A stretch of DNA of 49,151 nt, from assembly GCF_004614195.1 (NCBI RefSeq), contig NZ_SPUM01000005.1:1-49151 (forward strand), written 5' to 3'. The translations under genes were made by a program, and so were the position numbers. This document shows, in pieces, positions 7,997 through 19,463 of this stretch. The notes under the pieces were generated by a model. That model was not told where the DNA came from. It saw nothing but the letters and a program-made list of their open reading frames with translations, and did not search any database. This DNA comes from Massilia horti (GTDB lineage Bacteria; Pseudomonadota; Gammaproteobacteria; Burkholderiales; Burkholderiaceae_D). Position 1 is the first letter of the stretch, and each line of letters starts with the position of its first letter.

Positions 7997-8073
7997 TGGT
8001 CCCCCCGACTGGAATCGAACCAGTATCCCACGCTTAGGAGGCATGTGCACTATCCATTGTGCTACGGGGAGGA
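7997..8073 (-). tRNA. tRNA-Arg (anticodon CCT)
   Basis: On the minus strand the 77-base sequence folds as a cloverleaf. Acceptor TCCTCCC pairs with GGGGGGA, with one G-U pair. The anticodon stem CATGC/GCGTG encloses the loop CTCCTAA with anticodon CCT, which reads AGG. The T-arm contains GGTTCGATTCC, and the 3' CCA is encoded at 7997-7999. Confidence 0.93.
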
Positions 8074-8171
8074 CGCTCGCGCCGCGCGAGGCGGGCACAA
8101 CGCAGGCAGGGGCCTGCAGTTCGGCGATCGGTCCCTGCACTGGGGCAGGCCGGTATCGTGAACAGACCGCA

Positions 8172-8177
8172 ATTATA
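8172..8177 (-). promoter_or_regulatory. Candidate -10 box for tRNA-Arg
   Basis: A perfect TATAAT on the minus strand lies about 99 bases before the tRNA 5' end. No good -35 hexamer is seen at the proper spacing, so support is limited. Confidence 0.3.
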
Positions 8178-8301
8178 GCCGAGGATTGTGCCGGGAATGG
8201 AAGTCCCGCCCGTTCACTCGGTACAATGATCGTTTCTTTTCAATTTTTGGACTTGGCCGCACGCATTGGGTGCGCGGCCGGCCCATGTTTTAGACCTCAT
8301 T

Positions 8302-10227
<1,926 letters not shown>

Positions 10228-10284
10228 CGCATGAAATAAGGTAAGCAGGCCAGGCGCCTGCGGAAGGGCCGAGGATGGAGAGCC

Positions 10285-11013
10285 ATGACAAAACATGACG
10301 AACCGCGAATCGTATCGGCCCCCGTAGCCGGCGCACCAGTCGAAGGCCCATTGCTGGGGCGCGCCGCCTGGGTGCGCGTCCTGCCGTTCGTTACCTACGT
10401 ATTCTTCATTGTCGCCGCGGACGTGCTCGAACGTCTCGGCCTGTCCAGCGCCGATCTGCGCTGGCTGTATCCCATCAAGATCGCAGCGGTCGCGCTGCTG
10501 CTCGCCCTGTTCTGGCGACACTACACGGAACTCAAGCTTAGCCTGCCCGGGCCCAGGGTGGCGCTGGTCGCCGCCGCGGCCGGGGTCGCCGTCCTGGTCC
10601 TGTGGATCTCCCTCAATGCCGATTGGATGATCGTCGGCTCACCCTCCGGATTCGACCCCCGCAACGATGGCCAGCTCGACTGGGCCTGGATCGCCGTGCG
10701 CCTTGCCGGCGCGGCCCTTGTCGTGCCCGTGATGGAAGAACTGTTCTGGCGCTCGTTCCTGATGCGTTCGTTCGAAGCCGCTGATTTCCAAAGTGTTGAC
10801 CCAGCGCAAGCAGGACTAAAGAGTTTGGTGGCCACAATCGTCCTGTTCGGGTTTGAACACAATTTGTGGCTTGCCGGCATGGTTGCCGGCGCAGTGTACA
10901 GCGCGCTGTATATGCGCCACCGCACGCTCTGGTCGCCGATCCTGGCGCATGCTGTGACCAATGGGTTACTGGGCATCTGGGTCATCGCGACAGGCAGCTG
11001 GTCGTATTGGTGA
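10285..11013 (+). CDS. CPBP/CAAX-type intramembrane metalloprotease linked to PEP-CTERM systems
   Basis: 242 residues with several hydrophobic helices. The glutamyl protease motifs are present: E151-E152 followed by R156 in VMEELFWRSFLMR, H192 in FGFEHNLW, and H222/N226 in HAVTN. The length and motif spelling match the CAAX protease-related family that I recall as TIGR03008, found beside exosortase loci, where it may process or turn over sorted proteins; its substrate is not known. GGAG precedes the ATG. It sits directly upstream of the EPS genes in the same direction, 31 bases before epsL, so it is probably the first gene of that transcription unit or just ahead of it. Confidence 0.83.
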   Translation: MTKHDEPRIVSAPVAGAPVEGPLLGRAAWVRVLPFVTYVFFIVAADVLERLGLSSADLRWLYPIKIAAVALLLALFWRHYTELKLSLPGPRVALVAAAAGVAVLVLWISLNADWMIVGSPSGFDPRNDGQLDWAWIAVRLAGAALVVPVMEELFWRSFLMRSFEAADFQSVDPAQAGLKSLVATIVLFGFEHNLWLAGMVAGAVYSALYMRHRTLWSPILAHAVTNGLLGIWVIATGSWSYW

Positions 11014-11044
11014 TTTCCCGTTCAGAGAAAGACTAAGAAAAACT

Positions 11045-12235
11045 ATGTTCAATTCTCGCCTGCACCCTCTGGCCCTGTTGATCGGGGCGTTTTGTTCCGC
11101 CGCCTGGGCGGGTCCGAATGACGCCCTGCACGTGTATGGCGGCGTCGGCTTGGCCCATGACGACAACCTGTTGCGTGTCCCTGACAACCAACCGGCCTTC
11201 GACAACACCCGCGGCGATTGGTGGAAGATGGCCGAGGTCGGCCTGCTGTTCGACAAGACCTACAGCCGCCAGCGCATCGAGGCGGTGGCCAAGCTGTCCA
11301 AGGTCAAGTTCAACCACTTCAAGCAGCTTGACTACGACGGCAAGGACGCGCAGGCGACCTGGCACTGGCAGCTCGGCAATCACCTGGAAGGCAAGCTGGG
11401 GGCGCTGTACAACCAGGTGCTCGCGCCGTACACCGATTTCCACAGCAGCGAGCGCAACCTGCGCACGGAGCGCAAGGAATTCTTCGACGGCGCCTGGCGC
11501 TTCCACCCCAGCTGGCGCGCCCGCGCCGGGGCATCCACCGACAAGTACACCTACGAGGCGTCGAGCCAGCGCTTCAACGACCGCACCGAGGATACCTACG
11601 AACTGGAGGGCGACTACCTGCCCGCGAGCGGCAGCACGGTCGGCCTGGTGCTGCGCAAGATCAAGGGGCGCTATCCGAACCGGCGCCCGATCGGGCAGGT
11701 GTTCGTGACCGACGACTTCACCCAAAATGAGGTCAAGGCGCGTGTGAGGTGGCTGGCCACCGGCGCCACCGAGATCGAGGCGCTGGCCGGCTGGGCGCGG
11801 CGCGACCAGCCCTCGTTCGGCGCGCCCACGAGCGGCTTTAACGGCCGCGTCGGCGCGAGTTACAAGCCGCGCGGCAAGGTCCGCTACAACGCCGCGCTCT
11901 GGCGCGACTTTGCCCCGATCGAGAGCTCGCTCGTGAGCTATACCCTGAACAAGGGCGCCAGCATCGGCGCGAGCTGGGAAGCCACCGGCAAGATCACGGT
12001 CGACGCCAACGCGATCTACGAGCGCCGCCACTACAACGCGCGGCTCGCGCTCCCCAGTTCCGGCGAACTGACCGACGCGATTCGCTCGGCCAGCCTGCAG
12101 GCGAAGTGGGCGGTGCGCCCGGCGATCCAGCTTTCGGCCGGTTTCGTGCACCAGTCGCGCACCGGCTCGGTGACGCTTGGCACCGGCAGCTTCAAGTCGA
12201 ACAGCATCGCGTTCAACGCCAGCGCGCAGTTTTAA
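11045..12235 (+). CDS. epsL: Outer-membrane beta-barrel protein EpsL (exosortase B-associated)
   Basis: 396 residues beginning with a signal peptide (MFNSRLHPLALLIGAFCSAAWA). The mature part is a long series of amphipathic strands with alternating aromatic and polar residues (YGGVGLAHDDNLLRV near the start, QAKWAVRPAIQLSAGFVHQS near the end). It finishes with ...SIAFNASAQF, whose terminal Phe is a classical outer-membrane insertion signal. Position directly before epsB and the presence of exosortase B support EpsL, proposed to help export the polysaccharide through the outer membrane. ATG 11045 was chosen over an upstream in-frame start at 10961 because it gives a proper signal peptide. Confidence 0.82.
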   Translation: MFNSRLHPLALLIGAFCSAAWAGPNDALHVYGGVGLAHDDNLLRVPDNQPAFDNTRGDWWKMAEVGLLFDKTYSRQRIEAVAKLSKVKFNHFKQLDYDGKDAQATWHWQLGNHLEGKLGALYNQVLAPYTDFHSSERNLRTERKEFFDGAWRFHPSWRARAGASTDKYTYEASSQRFNDRTEDTYELEGDYLPASGSTVGLVLRKIKGRYPNRRPIGQVFVTDDFTQNEVKARVRWLATGATEIEALAGWARRDQPSFGAPTSGFNGRVGASYKPRGKVRYNAALWRDFAPIESSLVSYTLNKGASIGASWEATGKITVDANAIYERRHYNARLALPSSGELTDAIRSASLQAKWAVRPAIQLSAGFVHQSRTGSVTLGTGSFKSNSIAFNASAQF

Positions 12236-12244
12236 AGAGCGACC

Positions 12245-13627
12245 ATGACCGTCAACGATATCCCGCTGATCTCCTTCTTCCAGCGCGTCCTGGACCCGCT
12301 GATCATCATGGGCACGCTGTACGTGTCCTCGATGGTGTTCGAGGAGCCGTTCTCGGGATATTCGCTGGTGCTGATGATCCTGGCCTTCTTCATCTCGTCG
12401 GCCGTCTACCAGCACATCGACCCCTACCGCACCTGGCGCAGCGGGCGCATGCTGGCGTACGCGCGCGACACCGTGTTCGGCTGGTGCGTGACGATCGCGG
12501 TGCTGCTGTTCCTTGGCTCGGCGAGCGGCCTCAAATACTATTACAACGAACGGGTGGTGCTGGCGTGGTTCGTCTCGGTGCCGGTGATCCTGCTGTTCTC
12601 GCACATCGCGGTGCGGCGCGCGGCGATCCATCCGTCCAAGGCCACCGAGGTGCGCTCGGTGCTGGTGGTGGGCGCCAACGACGTGGGCGTCAAGTTCGCG
12701 CGCATCTGCGACCAGCATCCGAACCTGTTCATGCAGGTGCGCGGTTTTTTCGACGACCGCGCCGACGGCCGCCATCCGCGCCACCTGCCGCATCCGATGC
12801 TGGGCAAGATGAACGATATCGCGGCCTACGTGCGCGAGCACAACATCAAGATGATCTTCATCAGCCAGCCGATCTCGGCGCAGCCGCGCATCCGGCGCCT
12901 GATCGATGAAATGCAGGACACCACCGCCTCGGTCTACTTCCTGCCCGACGTGTACATCTTCGACCTGATGCAGGCGCGCTTTGACAACGTGGGCGGCATG
13001 CCGGTCATCGCGATCTGCGAGACCCCGTTCATGGGCCTGAACAGCACCATCAAGCGCGCCAGCGACATCGTGGTGGCCAGCGCGATCCTGATCCTCCTGG
13101 CGCCGCTGATGCTGGCGGTCGCGCTGGCGGTCAAGTTCACTTCGCCCGGACCGGTCATCTTCCGCCAGCGCCGCTACGGCCTGTACGGCGAAAAAATCAT
13201 CGTCTACAAGTTCCGCTCGATGACGGTGGCCGAGGACGGCGACACCGTGGTCCAGGCCAGGAAGAACGACCAGCGGGTGACCAGCATCGGCGGCTTCCTG
13301 CGCCGGACCTCGCTCGACGAATTGCCGCAGTTTATCAACGTCTTGCAGGGGAGGATGAGCATCGTGGGGCCGCGGCCGCATGCGGTCGCGCATAACGAGC
13401 AGTATCGCAAGTTGATCAAGGGCTACATGCTGCGCCACAAGGTCAAGCCGGGCATCACCGGATGGGCACAGGTCAATGGCCTGCGTGGCGAAACGGCTAC
13501 GCTCGACAAGATGGAAGCGCGCATCCAGTACGACCTGGATTACCTGCGCAACTGGTCCCTCTGGCTGGACCTGTGGATCATCCTGAAAACCGTCAAAGTG
13601 GTTCTAACGCGCGAGAACGCGCACTGA
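12245..13627 (+). CDS. epsB: Undecaprenyl-phosphate glucose phosphotransferase (EpsB/WcaJ-like)
   Basis: 460 residues. Four membrane helices occupy the first 120 residues, followed by a Rossmann-like middle domain (VVGANDVGVKFAR near 140). After a fifth hydrophobic helix (about 273-297) comes the catalytic bacterial sugar transferase domain: SPGPVIFRQRRYGLYGEKI, YKFRSM, RRTSLDELPQ, SIVGPRP and KVKPGITGWAQVNGLRGET. This polyprenyl phosphohexose-1-phosphate transferase family places the first sugar phosphate, usually glucose, on undecaprenyl phosphate at the inner membrane and so starts repeat-unit synthesis. The sugar identity is inferred. It lies nine bases after epsL, implying co-transcription. 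Confidence 0.9.
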   Translation: MTVNDIPLISFFQRVLDPLIIMGTLYVSSMVFEEPFSGYSLVLMILAFFISSAVYQHIDPYRTWRSGRMLAYARDTVFGWCVTIAVLLFLGSASGLKYYYNERVVLAWFVSVPVILLFSHIAVRRAAIHPSKATEVRSVLVVGANDVGVKFARICDQHPNLFMQVRGFFDDRADGRHPRHLPHPMLGKMNDIAAYVREHNIKMIFISQPISAQPRIRRLIDEMQDTTASVYFLPDVYIFDLMQARFDNVGGMPVIAICETPFMGLNSTIKRASDIVVASAILILLAPLMLAVALAVKFTSPGPVIFRQRRYGLYGEKIIVYKFRSMTVAEDGDTVVQARKNDQRVTSIGGFLRRTSLDELPQFINVLQGRMSIVGPRPHAVAHNEQYRKLIKGYMLRHKVKPGITGWAQVNGLRGETATLDKMEARIQYDLDYLRNWSLWLDLWIILKTVKVVLTRENAH

Positions 13628-13700
13628 AAATCATGAAACTGCGCCACGTCCTAGAGCTCTTAAGGCCGCCTTAAACCCGGCCGTTCAATCGAAGCGCCGC

Positions 13701-13728
13701 TTGCAGGTCGGGTCAGGCTGCGTAGAAT
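13701..13728 (+). promoter_or_regulatory. Candidate sigma-70 promoter before gmd
   Basis: TTGCAG at 13701-13706 and TAGAAT at 13723-13728 are separated by 16 bases and lie about 70 bases before gmd, in a 171-base gap after epsB. The -10 is good (5 of 6) and the -35 weak (3 of 6). Confidence 0.35.
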
Positions 13729-13798
13729 AATTGCTGAGTTTGCAACTTTTTGAACGGGGGATGATCGACCCGCGCCCCCGGTCCAACAGGAAAACAAC

Positions 13799-14914
13799 AT
13801 GAAGAAAGCACTGATTACAGGGGTTACCGGACAGGACGGCTCCTACCTTGCCGAGCTGTTGTTGGCCAAGGGGTACGAGGTGCATGGCATCAAGCGCCGC
13901 GCCTCCCTGTTCAACACCGAGCGCATCGATCACATCTACCAGGATCCGCATGCCGCCAACCAGAACTTCTTCTTGCATTACGGCGACCTGACCGACACCT
14001 CGAACCTGACGCGCATCCTGCAGCAGGTCCAGCCGGACGAGGTGTACAACCTGGGCGCGATGAGCCATGTCGCGGTGTCGTTCGAGTCGCCCGAGTACAC
14101 CGCCGACGTCGACGCCGTCGGCACCCTGCGCCTGCTGGAGGCGATCCGCTTTTTGGGCCTGGAGAAAAAGACCCGCTTTTACCAGGCCTCGACCTCCGAG
14201 CTGTATGGCATGGTGCAGGAAATCCCACAGCGCGAGACCACGCCGTTCTATCCCCGCAGTCCGTACGCGGTGGCCAAGTTGTACGCCTACTGGATCACGG
14301 TGAACTACCGCGAAGCCTACGGCATGTATTGCTGCAACGGCATCCTGTTCAACCACGAATCGCCGCGCCGTGGCGAGACCTTCGTCACCCGCAAGATCAC
14401 GCGCGCGCTCGCCAACATCGCGCAGGGCCTCGAGCAGCAGCTGTACCTGGGCAACCTCGATGCGCTGCGCGACTGGGGCCATGCGCGCGACTACGTGCAG
14501 ATGCAGTGGCTGATGCTGCAGCAGGACGCGCCGGAAGACTATGTGATCGCCACCGGCCGCCAGTACTCGGTGCGCCAGTTCGTCGAGATCGCCGCGCGCG
14601 AACTGGGCATCGAACTGGCCTGGCAGGGCAGCGGCGTGAACGAGCGCGGCCTGGTGGCGGCGGTGCGCGGCGACAAGGCGCCCGGCGTGGCCGTGGGCCA
14701 GCCGGTGGTGGCGGTCGATCCGCAGTACTTCCGCCCGACCGAGGTCGAGACCCTGCTGGGCGATCCGGGCAAGGCCCGCGAAAAGCTCGGCTGGGAGCCC
14801 ACAACCAGCTTCGAGACGATGGTGCAGGAGATGGTGGCGCATGACCTGGACACGGCGCGCCGCCACAAGCTGCTCAAATCCCATGGTTATGACGTTGCAA
14901 TTTCATTGGAGTGA
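13799..14914 (+). CDS. gmd: GDP-mannose 4,6-dehydratase
   Basis: 371 residues, an extended short-chain dehydrogenase. The NAD(P)-binding [14 protein letters not shown] is at residues 8-21, the active-site [14 protein letters not shown] follows the central strand, and the catalytic Tyr156/Lys160 pair lies in [28 protein letters not shown] and [11 protein letters not shown] are typical Gmd segments. The enzyme converts GDP-D-mannose to GDP-4-keto-6-deoxymannose in the cytoplasm, the first step to GDP-L-fucose or other 6-deoxyhexoses. An AGG ribosome binding site precedes the ATG. The next gene, fcl, starts four bases after its stop. GDP-mannose is expected from the manC product further downstream. 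Confidence 0.96.
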   Translation: MKKALITGVTGQDGSYLAELLLAKGYEVHGIKRRASLFNTERIDHIYQDPHAANQNFFLHYGDLTDTSNLTRILQQVQPDEVYNLGAMSHVAVSFESPEYTADVDAVGTLRLLEAIRFLGLEKKTRFYQASTSELYGMVQEIPQRETTPFYPRSPYAVAKLYAYWITVNYREAYGMYCCNGILFNHESPRRGETFVTRKITRALANIAQGLEQQLYLGNLDALRDWGHARDYVQMQWLMLQQDAPEDYVIATGRQYSVRQFVEIAARELGIELAWQGSGVNERGLVAAVRGDKAPGVAVGQPVVAVDPQYFRPTEVETLLGDPGKAREKLGWEPTTSFETMVQEMVAHDLDTARRHKLLKSHGYDVAISLE

Positions 14915-14918
14915 CGTT

Positions 14919-15890
14919 TTGAATACCCAGCCCCGCATCTACGTCGCCGGCCACCGCGGCCTGGTCGGCTCGGCCATTGTGCGCACCCTGCGTGCCCAAG
15001 GCCACACCAACATCGTGACGCGCACCCATGCCGAACTGGAACTGACCGACCAGGCCCAGGTGCGCGAGTTCTTCCGCTCTGAGCGCATCGACCAGGTCTA
15101 CCTGGCCGCGGCCAAGGTGGGAGGAATTCACGCCAACAACACTTACCCGGCCGAATTTATATACGACAACATGATGGTGCAGGCCAATGTTGTGCACGAG
15201 GCCTGGCGCGCCGGAGTGCAGCGGCTGCTGTTCCTGGGCTCGTCGTGCATCTATCCGCGCCTGGCCGCGCAGCCGATCCGCGAGGAATACCTGATGAGCG
15301 GCATGCTCGAGCCCACCAACGAGCCGTACGCGATGGCCAAGATCGCCGGCATCAAGCTGTGCGAAAGCTACAACCGCCAGTACGGCACCGATTACCGCAG
15401 CGTGATGCCGACCAACCTGTACGGCCCGGGCGACAACTACCACCCGGAGAACAGCCATGTGATCCCGGCCCTGGTGCGGCGCTTCCACGAGGCCAAGGCC
15501 AGCGGCGCGCCCGAGGTGGTGATCTGGGGCAGCGGCAAGCCGATGCGCGAGTTCCTGTATGTCGACGACATGGCCGCGGCCAGCGTCTACGTGATGGAGC
15601 TGCCGCGCGCGGTGTACGAGGCCAACACCGATCCGATGCATACGCACATCAACGTCGGCACCGGCGAGGACGTGACGATCGGCGAGCTGGCGCGCCTGGT
15701 GAGCGAGGTGGTCGGCTACCACGGCCGCATCGTGTTCGACACCAGCAAGCCGGACGGCACGCCGCGCAAGCTGCTCGACGTGTCCAAGCTCAAGGCGCTC
15801 GGCTGGACCGCGAGCACCCCGCTGCCGGAAGGACTGCGGCGCGCCTACGCGGCGTTTCTCGACCGCGCGCCGGAAGAGGCGGCCGCATGA
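14919..15890 (+). CDS. fcl: GDP-L-fucose synthase
   Basis: 323 residues if started at TTG 14919, which has GGAG at 14908-14911 and lies four bases after the gmd stop; this matches the usual length of about 321. ATG codons at 14883 and 14889 are possible but would overlap gmd and add non-conserved residues. Rossmann motif [13 protein letters not shown], the LGSSCIYP active-site serine region and Tyr137/Lys141 in [15 protein letters not shown] identify the 3,5-epimerase/4-reductase. It turns GDP-4-keto-6-deoxymannose into GDP-L-fucose with NADPH. With gmd it forms a complete two-step branch, making L-fucose a probable component of the polysaccharide. Confidence 0.94.
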   Translation: MNTQPRIYVAGHRGLVGSAIVRTLRAQGHTNIVTRTHAELELTDQAQVREFFRSERIDQVYLAAAKVGGIHANNTYPAEFIYDNMMVQANVVHEAWRAGVQRLLFLGSSCIYPRLAAQPIREEYLMSGMLEPTNEPYAMAKIAGIKLCESYNRQYGTDYRSVMPTNLYGPGDNYHPENSHVIPALVRRFHEAKASGAPEVVIWGSGKPMREFLYVDDMAAASVYVMELPRAVYEANTDPMHTHINVGTGEDVTIGELARLVSEVVGYHGRIVFDTSKPDGTPRKLLDVSKLKALGWTASTPLPEGLRRAYAAFLDRAPEEAAA

Positions 15891-16054
15891 AGCGAGCTCT
15901 GCCGCACTGTTAGCTGTCGAACAGATACGGTAACGCGTGCATCCCAGAATGGTGCATGTCGGGGGCGCCGGACCGGGCGGCGCCAGGTCTGATCGGCAAC
16001 ACCACCAATAACAACGCGGCCCGGCCGCACCACCCAACGTCCGAGGTAATTATC

Positions 16055-17038
16055 TTGAACAACTTCCATCCGGCAGCCAAGACGACACCCACAATTCCCT
16101 CCATGCGCACGGGAGCGGCGCTGGTCCTGCTCGCGCTGCTGCTGAGCGCGTGCGGCAACAAAGCCAAGGAAGCCAAGCCCGGGCAAGCACTGGCCAGCGT
16201 CAACGGCAGCGAAGTCACGGTCTTGCAGCTGAACGAAGAGCTGCAGCGCGCCGGCGTGCCGGCCTCGCAGCAGGACGCGGCCAGCAAGCAATTGCTGCAG
16301 GCGCTGATCGACCGCCAGCTGCTGGTGCGCGAGGCGGAAAAGGAAAAACTCGACCGCGACCCGAAGGTGATGCAGGCGGTCGACCGCGCCCGTGACCTGA
16401 TCGTCGCCCAGGCCTACATCCAGAAGCGCCTGGGCGGCATGCAGCGTCCCGGCGCCGCCGAGGTGGAGGAGTACTTCAACAAGCACCCCGAGTTCTTCAC
16501 CAACCGCAAGCAGTTCAACATGAACGAGCTGGTCATCGCCGCCAGCGACATGACCCCGGACCTCAAGGCCGCCGCCGACGGCGCCAGGTCGCTCGAGGAG
16601 GTGGCGGTGTGGCTTGACACCCACAAGGTCAAGCACGGCCGCACCCAGGTCACGCGCAGCACGGCCGACCTGAACCCGGAACTGTCGCAAAAGCTGCTGG
16701 CGATGCCGAAGGGACAGATATTCATCGTCAAGGAGGGCGAGCGCGCCATGCTCATTTCGATCGCCGAGGTCAAGGATGCCCCGGTCTCGCTGGAGGTGGC
16801 CGCGCCGCAGATCGAGCAGTTCCTGGTCAACCAGAAGAGCAAGGAGCTGGCCGCCGCCGAAGTCAAGCGCCTGCGCCAGGGCGCCAAGATCGACTACATC
16901 AACAAGTCGCTGGCGCCGGATGCGGCCGCGGCCGCGACCCCGGCCACGGCCAGCCCGGCAGCAGTGGCGCCGGCCGCCGCGGCATCCGACGACGCCGACA
17001 AGGCCGCACTCGAGCGCGGCGTGGCCGGCCTCAAATAA
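16055..17038 (+). CDS. epsD: EpsD-family peptidyl-prolyl cis-trans isomerase lipoprotein
   Basis: 327 residues from TTG 16055, which has GAGG at 16043-16046; ATG 16103 is an alternative that gives a standard 16-residue lipoprotein signal (MRTGAALVLLALLLSA then Cys) but has no visible ribosome binding site. The lipobox LLSAC predicts a lipid-anchored protein. A SurA-like helical N-terminal region (QLNEELQRAGV, ALIDRQLLVREAEKEKL) precedes a degenerate parvulin-like region (ELVIAASD ... GQIFIVKEGERAMLI) and an Ala/Pro-rich tail. The EpsD family occurs in XrtB EPS loci and presumably assists folding of envelope components. A 164-base gap before it could hold a promoter. Confidence 0.85.
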   Translation: MNNFHPAAKTTPTIPSMRTGAALVLLALLLSACGNKAKEAKPGQALASVNGSEVTVLQLNEELQRAGVPASQQDAASKQLLQALIDRQLLVREAEKEKLDRDPKVMQAVDRARDLIVAQAYIQKRLGGMQRPGAAEVEEYFNKHPEFFTNRKQFNMNELVIAASDMTPDLKAAADGARSLEEVAVWLDTHKVKHGRTQVTRSTADLNPELSQKLLAMPKGQIFIVKEGERAMLISIAEVKDAPVSLEVAAPQIEQFLVNQKSKELAAAEVKRLRQGAKIDYINKSLAPDAAAAATPATASPAAVAPAAAASDDADKAALERGVAGLK

Positions 17039-17072
17039 CAAGTTCGCAACAAGCACAAAGACGGGAGCAAAT

Positions 17073-17861
17073 ATGAAACGACTGGTACTTTGGATGATGG
17101 CGGCCGTGCTGGCCATGACGGTGCACGCGGCAGGCGCGGCTGAGATCTTGCTCGGGCCGGGCGATGTGGTCAAGTTGTCGGTGTACGGCAGTCCCGACTT
17201 GTCGATCGAGACCCGGGTGTCCGAGGGCGGGCAGATCACCGTTCCGCTGCTGGGCCAGGTCGCGGTCTCCGGGCTGTCGGTCGCCGCGGCGGAAAAGAAG
17301 GTGGGCGACCTCCTGGAAAAGGGCGGCTACCTGAAGAAGGCCCAGGTCAACATGCTGATCACCACGCTTAACAGCCAGCAGGTGTCGGTGCTGGGCCAGG
17401 TCAACCGGCCGGGGCGCTACCCGGTGGACGGCAAGCGCAAGGTGCTCGACCTGCTGGCGATGGCGGGCGGCATCTCGTCCGAGGGCGGCGACATGGTCAG
17501 CCTGGTGCGCACCCGCAACGGCACCACCACCCGCGAGACGATCGACGTGATCGACATGGTGCGCAAGGGTGAGCTGAACCGCGACTACGAAGTGTCCGGC
17601 GGCGATGTCATCTTTGTCGAGCGCGCCCCGCGCGCCTACGTGATGGGCGAGGTGCAGCGCCCGGGACCGTTCCGCATCGAACGCGGGATGACGGTGCAGC
17701 AGGCGGTGTCGGCCGGCGGCGGCCTGACCCCGCGCGGCAGCAACACCCGCATGCGCATCACGCGCCACGATGCCAGCGGCCGCGCGGTCACGATCGACGC
17801 TGCGGCCAGCGACCTGGTCCAGGTGGACGACGTGATCACCGTGCGCGAGAGTTGGTTCTAA
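17073..17861 (+). CDS. epsE: Polysaccharide export protein EpsE (Wza-like)
   Basis: 262 residues with a signal peptide of about 22 residues (cleavage near AAGAA). The polysaccharide export domain starts at LLGPGDVVKLSVYGSPDLS and is followed by SLBB-type modules (VLGQVNRPGRYPVDGKRKVL and YVMGEVQRPGPFRIERGMTV). The family forms the periplasmic and outer-membrane export channel with the chain-length protein. There is no lipobox cysteine, unlike E. coli Wza, which is usual for EpsE. GGGAG precedes the ATG. It lies between epsD and epsF with short spacers (34 and 18 bases), a typical EPS operon order. Confidence 0.92.
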   Translation: MKRLVLWMMAAVLAMTVHAAGAAEILLGPGDVVKLSVYGSPDLSIETRVSEGGQITVPLLGQVAVSGLSVAAAEKKVGDLLEKGGYLKKAQVNMLITTLNSQQVSVLGQVNRPGRYPVDGKRKVLDLLAMAGGISSEGGDMVSLVRTRNGTTTRETIDVIDMVRKGELNRDYEVSGGDVIFVERAPRAYVMGEVQRPGPFRIERGMTVQQAVSAGGGLTPRGSNTRMRITRHDASGRAVTIDAAASDLVQVDDVITVRESWF

Positions 17862-17879
17862 GCTTGCCAAGGGAGTGCC

Positions 17880-19280
17880 ATGAACGCCCATCAATTCCTG
17901 CAGATATTGCGAGCGCGCAAAAAGATCATTCTGTCGATCCTCCTTGCAACGGTCTTGCTGACCCTCGGCTTCTCGTTGTTGCAGCCCAAGACCTACAAGG
18001 CCACCGCCTCGGTGCTGCTGAACTACAAGGGAGTGGACCCGCTGACCGGCCTGACCATGCCCGGCCAGCTGCTGCCCGGCTACATGGCGACCCAGATCGA
18101 CATCATCAGCAGCAAGAACGTGGCCGGGCGCGTGGTCGACACGCTGCACCTGGCCGGGAGCCCGGCGGTGCTGCAGCAGTTCCAGGCCGCCACCGAAGGG
18201 CGCGGCAACGTGCGCGACTGGCTGGCCGACCTGTTGCTCAAGAAGCTGGAGATCGTGCCCTCGCGCGAATCGTCGGTGGTCGAGATCAGCTTCAAGGGCG
18301 CCGATCCCGGCTTCGCGGCGGCGGTGGTCAACGCGTTTGCCGACCAGTACCAGAAGGTCACGGTGCAGCTCAAGACCGACCCGGCCAAGAAGGCCTCGGC
18401 CTATTTCAACGAGCAGACCAAGCAGCTGCGCGACAACCTCGAGGCGGCCCAGGCGCGCCTGTCCAAGTACCAGCAGGAGAAGGGCATCGTCAGCCTCGAC
18501 AACAACCGGGTCGACGTCGAACTGGCGCGCCTGAACGACCTGTCGGCGCAGCTGGTCGCGGCCCAGGCCCAGGCGATCGAGGGCAATTCGCGCGAGCGCG
18601 CCGCCCGCGGCGGCGCCTCGCCGGACGTCACCAACAACATGATGGTGCAGAACCTGCGCGTCTCCCTGGCCTCGGCCGAGGCCAAGCTGGCCGACACCTC
18701 GTCGCGCTACGGCCGCAACCACCCGCAATACCAGGCCGCCAGGAGCGAGGTCGACAAGCTGCGCTCGGAACTGAACAGCGCGATGAGCACCGTCTCCTCC
18801 AGCGTCGGCGGCAACGCCGCCGTGCTGCGCCAGCGCGAAGCCGAGCTGCGCGCCGCGCTCGCCGAGCAGAAGGCCAAGGTGCTGGAACTGAACCGCACCC
18901 GCGACGAGCTTGGCCCGCTGCTCAAGGAACTCGACAGCGCCCAGCGCGCATACGACGCCGCCAGCCAGCGCTTTTCCCAGACCCGCATCGAGGCCCAGTC
19001 CGAGCAGTCGGACGTCTCGGTGCTCAACCCGGCGGTGGCGCCGACCGAGCCTTCCGGTCCGCGCGTGCTGCTCAACACGCTCGTGGCCTTCCTGATCGGC
19101 ACCGTGCTGGGCGTTGGCGTGGCGTTCCTGCTCGAGCTGTTCAACCGCCCGGTGCGTTCGGCCAGCGACATGAAGGACGTACTCGGCATCCCGGTGCTCG
19201 GCACCATCGAGTGGCAGCGGGCGCCGGGGCCAAGCCGGCTGCGCGCGCTCGCGCCGCGCCGCCTGCAGCGTCTCAACTAA
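17880..19280 (+). CDS. epsF: Chain-length determinant protein EpsF (Wzz-type)
   Basis: 466 residues. A first membrane helix at about 17-37 and a second near 393-413 ([20 protein letters not shown]) flank a large periplasmic domain with a long coiled coil, rich in Gln, Ala and Leu. This is the polysaccharide co-polymerase (PCP-2a) layout. The sequence after the second helix ([22 protein letters not shown]) matches the juxtamembrane segment of Wzz proteins. EpsF is expected to set chain length with the tyrosine kinase EpsG and to contact EpsE. The kinase is a separate polypeptide here, encoded about 180 bases downstream after a palindromic repeat. Confidence 0.92.
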   Translation: MNAHQFLQILRARKKIILSILLATVLLTLGFSLLQPKTYKATASVLLNYKGVDPLTGLTMPGQLLPGYMATQIDIISSKNVAGRVVDTLHLAGSPAVLQQFQAATEGRGNVRDWLADLLLKKLEIVPSRESSVVEISFKGADPGFAAAVVNAFADQYQKVTVQLKTDPAKKASAYFNEQTKQLRDNLEAAQARLSKYQQEKGIVSLDNNRVDVELARLNDLSAQLVAAQAQAIEGNSRERAARGGASPDVTNNMMVQNLRVSLASAEAKLADTSSRYGRNHPQYQAARSEVDKLRSELNSAMSTVSSSVGGNAAVLRQREAELRAALAEQKAKVLELNRTRDELGPLLKELDSAQRAYDAASQRFSQTRIEAQSEQSDVSVLNPAVAPTEPSGPRVLLNTLVAFLIGTVLGVGVAFLLELFNRPVRSASDMKDVLGIPVLGTIEWQRAPGPSRLRALAPRRLQRLN

Positions 19281-19330
19281 CAGGTCGTTTTTTAGGCTAT
19301 GTCACCGCTAAGTGTGGGATTTTTAAGCCG

Positions 19331-19411
19331 CGTCGTTCCCGCGGAGGCGGGAACCCATAGGCCGCGTGCCAGGGCGGCCCAGTATGGGCTCCCGCCTTCG
19401 CGGGGGCGACG
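19331..19411. repeat. Palindromic repeat between epsF and epsG
   Basis: Arms at about 19331-19357 and 19384-19411 are complementary with a few mismatches: the left carries CGTCGTTCCCGC then GGAGGCGGGAACCCAT, and the right ATGGGCTCCCGCCTTCGC then GGGGGCGACG. Each arm also has its own small GC dyad. The motif resembles the repetitive extragenic elements with TTCCCGC-GCGGGAA cores that I recall from many proteobacterial genomes. In the transcript it would form a strong hairpin and may reduce read-through or protect the upstream message. Confidence 0.75.
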
Positions 19412-19463
19412 TGGTTATGCAGAGCCATGCTCGTTTGGATACGACCTCTAAAGGGATACCACA

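Noticed and set aside
7757..8301. Prophage or integrative element at the tRNA
   Set aside because: No integrase, excisionase or duplicated tRNA end is visible in the window.
11033..13438. Very long minus-strand open frame (about 800 codons) opposite epsL and epsB
   Set aside because: GC-rich codon bias leaves few stops on the opposite strand. The translation is His/Arg/Gly-rich with no family features, and the plus-strand genes are unmistakable.
13702..13715. 14-base word TGCAGGTCGGGTCA also found at 4429-4442, considered as a dispersed repeat
   Set aside because: A few shared 14-mers are expected by chance in 49 kb, and the second site lacks the inverted arm seen at 4458-4472.
15891..16054. 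Sigma-54 promoter before epsD
   Set aside because: No GG-N10-GC pair with the surrounding TGGCAC/TTGC consensus could be read in this gap.
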